64,000 bases of DNA. Source: Vitis vinifera. Its lineage: Eukaryota; Streptophyta; Magnoliopsida; Vitales; Vitaceae. The stretch is taken from assembly GCF_030704535.1 (NCBI RefSeq), contig NC_081813.1, positions 13,199,501-13,263,500 of the forward strand, written 5' to 3'. This document shows, piece by piece, positions 22,327-33,319 of this stretch. The notes under the pieces were generated by a model that did not search any database, was not told the origin of the DNA, and worked only from the letters and a program-made list of their open reading frames with translations. The position numbers and the translations under genes are program-made. Within the stretch, counting starts at the first letter, position 1; each line of letters opens with the position of its first letter.

Positions 22327-25300
22327 ATGGATCTAGAGCAAAAAGAAAAACCACCTACAAAAAGGAGGTGTAGAGGGATAACTAGAAAGTCAATGATTAT
22401 CAAGAATCGGAGCAAAGGGGTAAAGTTGGTGATAAAGTACAATCCTGATGGCATTTATGTTGGACAAGCTTCTGTGCATCTTACCAGTTTTTTAGGCGTA
22501 TTGGCACGTACTATGGTGCCGATTAGATATAATAGTTGGAGAGATGTACCTATACAAGTGAAGAATAACCTATGGGACACCATTGAGGTAAAATAGTTTT
22601 TTCGGTATATAATCTTTTTCCAATTCAATTTATGAAACATTTTTAATTACTAATAACTATATTAATGATTTATAGGCTTCTTTTACACTGGATAGTAAAA
22701 GTAGGAGGAATTGTATGCTAACGATGGGCAAATGCTTTCGATCATTCAAGAACATGTTGACTGTCAAGTATGTTATTCCTTTCAAAGACCAACCAGAGGT
22801 CCTGAAGAAACCACCAATTGAATATATTTTTATTGAAGATGAAGATTGGACTATATTTGTGAAGGAAAGATTGTCTAAAAGATTTCAGGTCAACTTAAAC
22901 TCATCTTCATGCCTTATACTCATATTCACATTTACTAAATATAAAATAAAATTTGTAGGATTTTAGAGAAGTTCAAAAAGAAAGAAGGAAGAAGCATATT
23001 TACAATCATCATCTTAGTAGGAAGGGATATGCTGGTCTTGAGGATGAAATGGTAGGTTAATGATAGTTTCTTATTTTCTTTTATTTTATGCATAAATTGA
23101 TTAAAGACTCATTACAGTACATTCTAATATCTTAATAGATGGCAACAAGTGGCTATACAGAAATCATTGATAGAAGCATATTATGGAAGAAAGCAATGGA
23201 GAAGAAAGATGGCACTTATGATGAAGTTGTCATACCAGTGGTGGAGAAGATTGTAAGTATACATTTTCTAACATATATTTCATTTATTTTAAGACTTTAT
23301 TTATAGTAACCAATATGACATTGAAGTTAATAACATCATTGTGGTTTTAGGACAAGATGTTGAAAGAGTCACGAGAAAGTGGTCGAATTTTTAGTGGCAA
23401 TAATGACATACTTACAGAAGCACTAGGCACTCCCGAATACAGTGGTCGAGTACGGGCTAAAGGCAAGCATTATACACCACACCAATATTTCCATTCTATG
23501 GCGAATAGTGCTATGCGGGAATTTGTGAAAGAATCTCAAGAGCGACAATCTAAGTTTGAGGCAAATATTTTAGCCCAACTTTCTCAGATGATGCCTAGCA
23601 CACCTCAATCTGATGTTAGCAGCTCTAATGTTAAGCAAAATCAAATTGTCCTGCCTCAAGCTATTGAGCAACCTAAGTGTCAAGTTGATGACCATCTCCC
23701 AATAGTGCAAAAAGCAAACAAGGTATGTTGTGATTAATATTATGTTCTATAATTCCTATGTGATAACACATAAAGTTAGAAATTTCATTTCATTCATCTA
23801 GTTGAAACTATTCAAATACCAACTCATTAAGAGACATTTTCATCCTTCAAGAATGAAAGTTATGGGGTTTAAATATAGTTTTTACTTGTCTAGGTTTGTC
23901 CCACCTACATGATGAATGAGCTAACTATGGAAAAAACTTTTCATATGGTACAAGCACTAGTTTTTTAATTTAGGGTTTATAGGGTTTAAAACCTTTATGT
24001 AAATAAGCATCATATTTGACCTTGATGAATCAATTTTCCTCAACTAACTCTTACATTCCTAGTAAAATTCTAAATTTTCAATGGTTGCATATAAGTAAAC
24101 AATCTTGTTTAATTTTATAGGTTAGGAAATGCCAATTGGCCATAGGGACAAAGGAAAATGTAGTTGCAGCTGGCACAATTATACTTGAATGTGGTGTTAA
24201 CTTCTTAGTTGTTGTGGATGCTTCTTATGAGCCAAATGCACCACTTCCTGTGCCTATTCCTAACCAAATTAAAACTATTGGAGAGGCTCTTGGGTATCAA
24301 GTTTTGTGGCCTGCCCAAATGGTCAGTCTTACTACTCATCCCATCCAGGTATAGTTTTTTTTTTTTTTTTTTTTTCTATTTTCATTAACAATTTCTTGGT
24401 AGTAATTATAACTTATTTTTTCAAGGACAATAATTATATATGCAATCATACACTTTGTTTTATAGGATTCAAAGAAATTTAAGAAACAAAGGAATAAAGA
24501 AACACGATTAAGTTCTAAGGATGAGAACCCCGTAGACATTAAGAACTTTGCTACATTGGTTGGACTACTGCTCAAGGAAGGGAAAGTACATGCAGTAAAC
24601 ATCACAAAGGATGTTTTTGGAGAGTCTTGTAAGAGCTTTCTCATGAATGATGATATGGATATGATAATTTCATCAACAGAGGTGTCATCTAACTGTCTTA
24701 TGTTCTATATATGGTGAGGGAACATTTATTTTGTTTTTTTTTTTCATATATTTTAGTTGCTTCATTATAGTTTAACTTTTAATTATAATCATATTAGGAG
24801 AGTTGAAATGTTAGTTGCATTAAAATATTAACTTCTTGTTAATGGTATGTGAAATTAAATTAGGCATTTGCATAAAAAGATGGTTGATGCGAAGATGGCA
24901 GGACGATTTGCTTTTGTAAATCCAGCTTTGGTTTCCAAAGCTGGAATGGGGGAAGCAAGCAAGGAAAGTAGGTCAAGGGTTATTGCTAATCGATTGATGA
25001 ATGCAAATCATGCTGACTTTATTTTCATTCCATACAACCCAGGGTAAGTTATAGAACTTAAGTAAGCTATGTTGGTAAACTTATCAATCATAATTAATAT
25101 ATAACTAAATTTATGTAAAATTTTGTAGCTATCATTGGGTTTTGGTGGCACTGGAAACAAGGACTATGATTGCATATTACCTTGACTCATTAGAAGACCA
25201 ACCTTCTGATGATCTCAAGGAGATTGTTAATATGTAAGTTTTTCTCTCAATACAAGAGCATGAAGCATAATTGGTAACAAATATTATTTTCTTCATGTAG

Positions 25301-25779
25301 GGCCCTTAGAATTCATCCACCACAAAAGCATAAGTCATCAAAGAGGGAGCCTACATGGGTTGTAGTAGGGGTGAGTAATTCATATAAATTAGGTAATGCA
25401 ATTTTTAATACCATTTCTTAATGTTTAATTAAGTACAAGATATCCTACAACTAACTATAAAATTGGTGTATTCTACAATGATTTATTTTTATGCATAAAG
25501 TGCCCAATACAACCAGGTAGTGTTGAATGTGGATACTATGTGATGAGATATATGAGAGATATTATTGCTGATCAAGGATGTCTTACATCAAAGGTATGCA
25601 CCAGTTTATTAATTTCCAATATATCAATTTTTACCTTTTTTTTCAATGTAATTGATTAAATTGTTTACATTACTCCTTAATAGTTTCACGGAAAAAAATC
25701 GTATAGCAAAGATGAGTTGAACGAAGTACGATCAGAATGGGTAATGCTGGTCACTCAGTTGATACTCTCTTCTGTTTGA
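22327..25779 (+). CDS. CACTA accessory protein: Transposase_24 plus Ulp1-type (C48) protease
   Basis: Twelve exons read by eye join without a stop into about 690 aa: 22327-22587, 22676-22888, 22959-23051, 23139-23252, 23351-23722, 24121-24348, 24466-24713, 24864-25043, 25129-25233, 25301-25370, 25501-25593 and 25684-25779. All introns are GT-AG. The N-terminus is basic (KRRCRG). Residues about 60-320 resemble Transposase_24, with the HYTPHQYFHSMANSAMREFV block in exon 5. Residues about 540-659 are a C48 peptidase domain with H572 (GYHW), D589 (YYLDS), Q632 (PIQPGS) and C638 (ECGYYV). Their spacing of 17, 43 and 6 equals that of yeast Ulp1 as I recall it (H514, D531, Q574, C580). Ulp1 relatives remove SUMO; the role in transposition is unknown. 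Partial pieces of this gene appear as short separate frames. Confidence 0.85.
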
Positions 25780-26013
25780 AGGCTTTGAAGACACTTTTTT
25801 GTATGGAAATAGATCATACTTTTGCCCAATCCAACTATCACTTTTGTTGAGGTTAATATTTTATTTTTTTTCTCTTTTGAACCAAACTATGATTATAAGT
25901 AAATTGTTTGATGGAATCACAACCAAGTTGATAATATTTTCTTTCTATTGTCATGATATTTCTCCAATTTCCCATAACTGAACTAAGTTGTTAACTGCAT
26001 GCATGACTCACAG

Positions 26014-26291
26014 GCATCCAAAGGGAAACTTTTTGAAGCTGAAAGTTGGAAGTTTTTCCAAGTTTCTAATAGTTCATGAGCTACTGCCACAAAAAAGGTT
26101 TTTTTCATAGGGATATCAAGTTTATTATTTCTTGCCTCCTATTAAAGATCTTCTACAAGGGGATATACACTTGGAATTTTGTTGTTCTCATGTGATCATT
26201 TGTTTTCATTCTCAACTACAGAATGTTCTTGTTGGTTCAAAAGGGAACATGAAGATTTCTAATTTTGGCCATGGTGTTATACCACAACATT
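26014..26291 (+). pseudogene. Captured CIPK-like protein kinase fragment inside the CACTA element
   Basis: Two exon pieces with intron between. Piece 1 (26014-26115) follows a cacag acceptor and reads ASKGKLFEAESWKFFQ, then after a one-base frame change CHKKGFFHRDIK. This matches the CIPK/SnRK3 pattern (ASKGKL..EARKYFQQLI..VDYCHSRGV.HRDLK). Piece 2 (26222-26291) follows ctacag and reads NVLVGSKGNMKISNFG then IPQH, ending at a gtaag donor; CIPKs have NLLLDSxGNxKISDFGLSALPQ. The DFG Asp is Asn and the frame is broken, so it is inactive. The retained introns show capture at DNA level. Host kinase activity is not implied. Confidence 0.72.
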
Positions 26292-27950
26292 GTAAGTTAC
26301 ATCATCACCCTCATAAAACATAAAGATTTCTTCATAAAATAAATTTTTTGTTTCATTGCTTAACTTATTTATTTTTCAATGAATTTAAAACTACAAGATG
26401 ATGGATTACTATATATTTATATACAACCAATGGAAGTTCAAATTACATTGCTTAATTAACTTCTAATTAAGTTTTTTCAAGTGTCGAAAATGTGGTTTGT
26501 AGTTTAATTTTCATTTCATTCAAATTAACTGTTCTATTTTTATCTCTTCAACCAATTTGTAGACTAGGTAAGTGATTGAGCATAGCTCTAGAAGCTGCCA
26601 ATGAAGTATCTCTATGAACATAATCCCCTCATGAGTTGCAGAAATTTTAAGACCAACATCATACTCTTAGAGGTATGGTCTCTACTACTCAAAAATTACC
26701 ATTATATTTTGTTCATTCAGAAAATTTATATTGGTGATGAAGTTTTTATTATTTTACATCATTGGCTTGATAACCATGCTTTTTAAATTTAGTATACATG
26801 AGAAATAGCAATTAAGAATTCCGGTTTCTCACTTTATGTGTTTGTATTATGGACATTTTTAAGCTAAAGTTCCTTAAGCTTTACTTTTGTGTAATGTATT
26901 GCATGATAGGCTGATGTTTGAATCTCTATTTAGCTTCATAGATAACCTGAATTTATTGTTAAATTTTTATGCAATCATATCTGTGCCATATAGTTGTCAC
27001 TTTGGATCGCTCACATAATTCTAGATATTTTCCCAAATATGTTTTATTTTAAAAAATAATCATAATCTTTTTAAATATGAAATATGAGCTTTCATTAAAA
27101 AATATTCATCATTAGAAGATGTTTATCTACCATTAAGTTGTAGATATTCTTCTCTACATTTTTTTATGCATGCCAATTTATTTATTGTTAAGTTCTAGAA
27201 TTCATATAGTTGTTGCTACCCTTGATAGTGATAAATAAGATGAATTGAATATTTTAATGGACTATTGATGTTGATATTCTCTTGTCCCAAACTTGGTTTG
27301 TTTTTCTATTTTTTTTTTGGGGCTATACTAAAGATTTAATGGATTATTGATGTTGATGTTCTCTTATCCCGTATTTGATTAATCTCTTGTTTTGTGTTTT
27401 AACTATTGATAGTAATTTTGTTGTAATTATTCTTAGGGTCACATATGTCAATTGGTATACACATTTGTTTTCCTATTATATTTTCATTGACATTTCTTTC
27501 TCTCTATTTCTAGAAGTCTTCACTTATATATCTTTTCTGAAATTGTAATTGATTTTAGTTTTTTGTGCATGTAGGTCATTTTTTTGGGAAATTAACCTTG
27601 TGGTTGGATAAGCTAGCATGAAGGAGTATGTTGAAGGCCAAAGCACAATTGGGTTGCATGTAAAGAAAAAATGGACTATGTCAAGGGACTAAACATTAAA
27701 GTTATGACATTTTTTGTGGTTATTTTAATATATTTTAGCTTTTTTGTGTTTCTTGTTTATGAAATACAACTTCTTTATTTGTGATTAAATACTGCAATTT
27801 GGAAATGTATTACCAGGTGAAAAATTAGGTGCAACAACTAATTTCATTGGTACATAATTTTTTTTCTTATGTGTATGCATTATTTCAATAACAGGTGAAA
27901 AATTAGGTGTAACAATTATTAAACTAAAACTAAATTTAAAATTAAGCAAT
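26292..27950. other. 3' region of the CACTA element, no clear gene
   Basis: AT-rich. A short open piece near 26599-26672 ends at a possible splice donor and could be further captured kinase sequence, but I cannot identify it. A 78-bp near-duplicate (27814 and 27892, both 'caggtgaaaaattaggtg') lies just before the subterminal repeats. Confidence 0.45.
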
Positions 27951-28400
27951 TATCTTCCTTGACGCTTTTACTAAGTGTCAAGGAATGAGAGTAACTACTA
28001 GTAACATTTATACAACCCAATAATGACACTAATAAATGTGTCAATATAGTGTGAACAACTAACAATGATACTTTTTAAGTGTCAAGGTTCTCTTCAATGA
28101 CGCTTTTTAGAAATGTCCTTATAGTTCGATATTTGAAACTGCTAAACAATGACACTTATATAAAGTGTCAAGGTTTCTTCTACTCAACAATGGCGCTTAT
28201 AAAGTGTCAATGTAGTTTGATATAACTAATGATGACACTTTTTTTAAGCGTCAAGGTTCTCTTCAATGACGCTTTCTAGAAGCGTCATTGTAGACAAATA
28301 CTTATTATGACAGGCTAGTAGATGACGCTTTGGGGAAGCGCCATTGAATGTGTTTCTCGACACTTAAAAAGCGTCATGGTTAATGTTTTTTCTTATAGTG
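27951..28400 (-). repeat. CACTA right subterminal repeat array and terminus
   Basis: At least a dozen copies of a motif near tGACgCTTtt, and its complement aaGtGTCAagg, alternate in direct and inverted orientation from 27958 to 28370. Many pairs form small hairpins (for example cttgacgctttt / aagtgtcaagg at 27959-27986). The array is denser than at the left end, the usual asymmetry of CACTA elements. Confidence 0.85.
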
Positions 28401-28403
28401 GGA

Positions 28404-29208
28404 GGAGCAAGCGTCTTGAATTATTAGCAAATTCTTTTTATCTTTTAATTTTTCAAACCTTTTTCTTGCGCCACTTGTGAGCATATCAAGTATACTCTAA
28501 AAATAAAGATTATGATCAATTCCTAGAAAATACTTAGGAAAGAAAAAATGTTAAAAAAAATAATTTTCTCATATTTTGTTTCACTATGAAAACTATGCAA
28601 AAAAATAAAATATAAGTAAAATTAATTATAAATTTATATATTTTTAAATTATTTAAACTTTACATAGAAGATGAAAAATAAGTTAAATAAATTTGAAGAA
28701 ACACATAAAAAATAATTCATTAATTTTAAATCTATTTTTTATTTTATTTGAATTGTTTTCTTTCTACTTTTCCTTTTTGTTTTTTTTTTCTCCGGTTTTT
28801 TTCCTTAAAATTTCTATGAATTAAGCACAGCCTATACAAGTTGAGGAATGATGTAAAAAGGAGAGATTATAATAAAGTATTTTTTTTACAAGTTTGTGTA
28901 ATAATACATTTACACAAATATTTTTTTTTAAAGAAAACAATTTATTATTTTATTTTTTAGTTTTTAAAAAAAATAGAAAATCTGAAAATTTAAAAAGTAA
29001 AATTAAAAAAAAAAATCAATCTTGCTTTCACCTTCTAAATTTTGTTTTATTTCCTCATGATTAAGTAAGATAAACTTGTTTTTCTTTTTATTTTTATCAT
29101 TGCAGTTTTTAAGATTCAAACAAGATGGAGTCAATAATGACCCCCTTAATTTATGGTGCATATCCATTTAATCCTATTTAGAAGAGTTAATGGGCTATTG
29201 TAATTTCA
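28404..29208. repeat. Right flank of the CACTA insertion, third copy of a duplicated block
   Basis: 28404-28500 ('gccacttgtgagcatatcaa') and about 28835-28870 ('gttgaggaatgatgtaaaaa') match the blocks at 45040-45120 and 47620-47690. The rest is poly-A/T rich and without a gene. Confidence 0.55.
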
Positions 29209-30287
29209 AAATTCAAGTGTTGTGATCCCAAAATAAGAAAAGATTTTACAAGTTATTGGCAATTTCAAACTTTCAATTAGAGTTGCAATAAAACTTCTCT
29301 CCTTATCAAAAATCTCTTCAACATTTTAGTGCATTCACATATCTCCGTCCACTTGAATTCTATTGTCTACCTAATAATAAATGTTTAGATTTTAATGTGT
29401 TCATGTATTCTTTTCAACTTGACCGTTATTGTCTACCTAATAATAGAGGCCATTTTCTAAAAGTTTTCTCGCTTCTTTTATTACAATTAGTTGTCTAGAT
29501 ATTTTAGCTTCCGGGTCAGGTACATTCTACTTAAAAATACTCATATTACCTATGAGAAGGTATTAAATACATCTATTCTACCACATTAGTATGTTAATAT
29601 GGTATAACTATCCATTCATATTTATCAAATCAAAACCTAAATAAGGAAGGAAAGAAAGTTATTTAGATTCGAAGATAATTAATAAAAGCTTTAAATTATT
29701 AGAAAAATGAATTATAAAAATTATTTTTTAATAAAATAACTTAATCATCATTTTATTTATTTTGAATTAATTAATTCTCAATAAGATCTAAAATATCAAT
29801 AAATTATTATACCACATTAGTAAGTATTATAATATCACATCAACGAACTTAGAACAACAAAGATACTCAATATATTCTATTAATAATCATATGCATTGTG
29901 AAGTAATTTTCAATTTCACCATGTTATCAATTTTTTTTCTGTGTACATAATTCTTATATTCTATCAAAAACTCTTGAGTGGACAATAAATTATAATTACC
30001 ATTGACTGATTCACTTCAATATAGTCAATAAAAAATTTAGTTTTTTAAAAAAGAAAACTCACGGTGATATACCATTGACTGATTCACTTCAATAATTTTT
30101 TTTCAAAAAAAAAAAGGAATGAAAACCGCAGAGAACTTAGCTTTGCCAAGGGGCCCATGTGTGCCCCATCACCCTCGACTTGGTGCCCATCACCTTTCCC
30201 AATATCTGCAAATAAAAGGCATTCCTTTTCTCCTTCGAATTTGTCATTCCTCTTTCTTACCTTCTCCTTGGAGTTTTTCATACATTA
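29209..30287 (+). promoter_or_regulatory. Orphan copy of the NLR upstream region
   Basis: Colinear with 37759-38819, the DNA immediately upstream of the NLR gene, over about 1.08 kb with high similarity, including 'aaaaccgcagagaacttagc' and 'ttggagtttttcatacat'. The match stops at the base where the NLR start codon would be: here 'cattaaag' instead of 'catcaATG'. No NLR coding sequence follows. The copy lacks a short insert present upstream of the NLR (about 38700-38722). The short frames on either strand inside it are not genes. Confidence 0.85.
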
Positions 30288-31900
30288 AAGTATTTTTCAT
30301 TTTCTATTAATAGAAAACATGGTATTTTCAAAAAATATATTTTAATTGTTTTAAATGTTGTTTTTACTTGTTTTCTAAGGGTTGTTTTAAAAATAATTAT
30401 ACCAATATTTAAAATGATTAAAAATAAAATACTACACATAACAATTATTTTTAAAACAAGTTAAAAGTATTAAAAATAGATTAAAAATATTTTATGTTTC
30501 AAACAAACAGACTTCTATTTTATTAAATATTAGAAAATAGTTTTTAAAATTATTCTCAAAAATTGGTTTAAAAAATAATTACCAAAAAAGTCTAAGTTTT
30601 TATCAATAATAAAAAATGAAAACAAAAATAAAGATAAGTGCATTAGAAAAATAATGATAAAATAGTAAAAAATCATATTAAAAAACAAATTATTAATATT
30701 TTTATTCAGAAAACGTTTCTAATAAATTATTTCTATTTAATCTTGACTTAAAAAAAAAAAAAAAAAAAAGAGGTAGTCTTACCTTATGAAACTATTGAAT
30801 TTTATTATATTTCATGAAAATTAACTAACTTTAATTAATAAAAATATTTTCTCCTACCCTATGGACAAGGACAAAAAATGAGGCCAGGTCACTAGAAAAT
30901 ATGATGAGAAATGTTGAATATCTCGAGGATTTTTTCATCCGTATTTTCTGAATTTTCTGTTTATCCTCGTATCAGCACGCTCCACGCCCAGCACTGCCCT
31001 TCACGCGGCTTCCAACCCACGGTCCACGCTCCATTGTGGCCATGCTCCACACGTTTTGACCAGGACGTCAACTGGTCTTTTTTTGAAAATTAGAGGATGT
31101 GGGGGGCCGGCTGTTGGGTTTGATCCCAGGCACATGCATTTGAGTTTGGAACGACGGACATGGGCAGTGGCACTTGGGCAATGCAATCTAAAAGGGAAAA
31201 ATGTACTTTTATACACACATTTAAAAAAAAGAAAAAGAAACTAAAAGTCTTTAAAAATAATTTCAATTTAGTGTACATCCAAGTCAAAGTAATATTTGTG
31301 ATTATAAAAAAATAACCTTTGATGAAAAGTAGGTAAAATCTTAATTATTATTAAATAATATATATTATATTTGGATTTTTGGGATTCTTATTTAAAATAT
31401 TTGATTAAAAGAAATGAAATAATTTCTAAATTGTGAATTTAACTATTCTTATGTTTTTTCTTTAAAAATAAAAACCTATTTTTGACCTAAATTCCTTCTA
31501 CCATTTCAAGTATTTACATATAAATTTTTAAAAAATGTTATTTTTATAAAAATTATTTGAGTAGATTTTTATCCAAATAAGACCAAAAAAGGGTGAGATG
31601 TTAAATTTGAAAAATTGGGATTTTAAAAACCCTTTTAATCAAATAACTCATCTTATTTTATTATTATTATTATTTTTCAAATGTGTATCAAAACACACTT
31701 TTCATAATATAAAAATTATCATGATATTATATATATATTGATTAAAAATAAGAGAAATATAAAGTTTAAATATTTTTAAATAAAAAATCATATTTTTATT
31801 TATTTTATTTTATTTTATTAAATTATCCAAATTACATAGATCAATATAAATAAGTTTTTAAGTTTTGTATATTATAATTGAACATCACAAATTATGTCCT
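30288..31900. other. AT-rich DNA with a GC-rich island, no gene seen
   Basis: 30290-30900 is A/T rich with a 20-base poly-A (about 30751-30769). 30965-31200 is clearly more GC-rich (cacgctccacgcccagcact and ccacggtccacgctcc are near-repeats) with three overlapping short frames on both strands, none with a domain. 31300-31890 is A/T rich with (TTA) and (TTTTA) runs. Confidence 0.45.
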
Positions 31901-32812
31901 TGTAGACCCCCTCCCGGGCTAGAGCAGTTTTGCATTTTTTTTTTAGGGTTTTACTTTTCTATGATCATTACTCTGACGACCCCGGGATGAAGGGCATGAG
32001 GTGACAAGATAGGACAGGGAGGATGGCTGAAAGGAAAAGAAAGAAAAGGGTGATAGGGGGAAGCTGTCGGAGAGGGGGAAAGGTTTTTGAGCAGAGCAAA
32101 GAAAAAGGAAGAAAGGAGAGGGAAGCAAAAAAAAAAGAAAAAAAAAAAGGAAGAAGGGGGACGGGAAAGCTGTGCTCAGGAAGAGACATCCAGGTAGGGT
32201 CTTTGCAAGCTTCATGTTTTCCTCGTTTTCACGTGATTCTACTACATTTTCCTACATATTCCTGGGTGAGATTTTATTGATCGGTTTAGGCATCAAAGAT
32301 TACTGGTTGGAGTTGTTGAATATGTTTGTGTGCATATATGCTCCATTTGCTTTTACTGTGGTTTCTTGAACCTATTTGTGTTGCATGAAAATGGAGTTTC
32401 CGTTTATAATATACTCCAAGGGCCTTCCAGGCTGAAATGGAATAATAGGCAATCCGCGTTTAAGACGCTTCCATGCAAATGAATCACCCATAAACAAGAC
32501 CAATATCCTTCATACCCACCGTCATCCATTACACCCATTCCCATATTCATACCTCCAAGTGTCATTCCACCACAAATCCTCATCCTACAGGCCACTATAT
32601 CCTAATCTTCAATACCTGTGAAACCCATACCTTACCAACTGTTAAAGTATATTATGTTATGGGCTTTAGGCCCAGTTAGGTTACTTGTATAGTACACTTT
32701 ACTTGTATCGCACACATATTACTTGTACTGCACACATATGCCTCCTATATAAAGGTACTGATGTATATTCTTTAATCAAGAAATAGAATACAATTATTCT
32801 ATATTTCTAACA

Positions 32813-33319
32813 TGGTATCAGAGCCACTACTCTGACCTTTTCTTAGTAGTCTTGTCTTCATTAGTGTGACTTCCTTTCTTTCACTAAACGCTTCCGCCAT
32901 CACAACTGTCGTCGCAGCCTCTTGCCTTTGAACCTCCGACGTCATCCAATCGTCGTCCTTGGGTTCCAGACCTACAGCAGTCGTCGTTAAGGAGTTTCAC
33001 ACTACACAAACCACTGCTATTTGCATCACCGCTGCGAATATTGCTCCGATTTCATTTTTGAAGGTACCACTAAGATAGTCCAGCGCTGATCTACACATTC
33101 GTGGAACCCTCGCCGCCATCGGAGACCGCACGCGCCCCCACGTGCCGCTCAAAGATCCTGCGACGCTGATCACGCGCCTCCACGCGCCGGGGCCTGGTCT
33201 ACTGACGTCATCATCTCTGCCACGTCAGCCCTAGATACGTCAGCATCCACTGATCTGCTGACGTCATCTCCACGTCATCTTCATCCGTTGACCGTTGACC
33301 ATTGACCATCTGTTGACCT
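32813..33319 (+). promoter_or_regulatory. Copia leader with TGACGTCA sites and a W-box cluster
   Basis: Non-coding and GC-rich. It contains TGACGTCA near 33204 and 33259 plus further ACGTCA cores (33218, 33237, 33272), and six TTGAC cores between 33288 and 33338. These are recognition cores of bZIP/TGA and WRKY factors respectively. Whether they act here is unknown, since they lie downstream of the LTR promoter. The segment may be a relic of the gag leader. Confidence 0.45.

Larger units (their letters stand above)
14140..28403 (+). mobile_element. CACTA (En/Spm) DNA transposon, 14.26 kb, apparently intact
   Basis: Element 14143-28400. The left end reads CACTACTACAAAAATTG. The right end, reverse-complemented, reads CACTATAAGAAAAAACATT. 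The 3-bp target duplication GGA is at 14140-14142 and 28401-28403. A paralogous empty site near 47555-47570 (attaggaggagtt) shows the same sequence without the element, confirming both borders. Inside are subterminal repeats at both ends, a TNPD transposase gene (18502-21893), a Transposase_24/Ulp1 gene (22327-25779) and a captured kinase fragment (26014-26291). Both genes are open when spliced at GT-AG sites, so it could be autonomous (inference). The length is at the large end for CACTA elements, and the 5' 4.3 kb is mostly non-coding. Confidence 0.94.

Noticed and set aside
30084..30310. Overlapping frames on both strands near 30.1 kb
   Set aside because: They fall inside the duplicated NLR upstream region, and similar frames recur at 38.65 kb upstream of the real ATG.
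31943..32280. Overlapping frames on both strands with Phe/Pro- or Lys-rich runs
   Set aside because: Produced by an A/G-rich stretch in the solo gypsy LTR; no domain, and the frames on both strands mirror each other.
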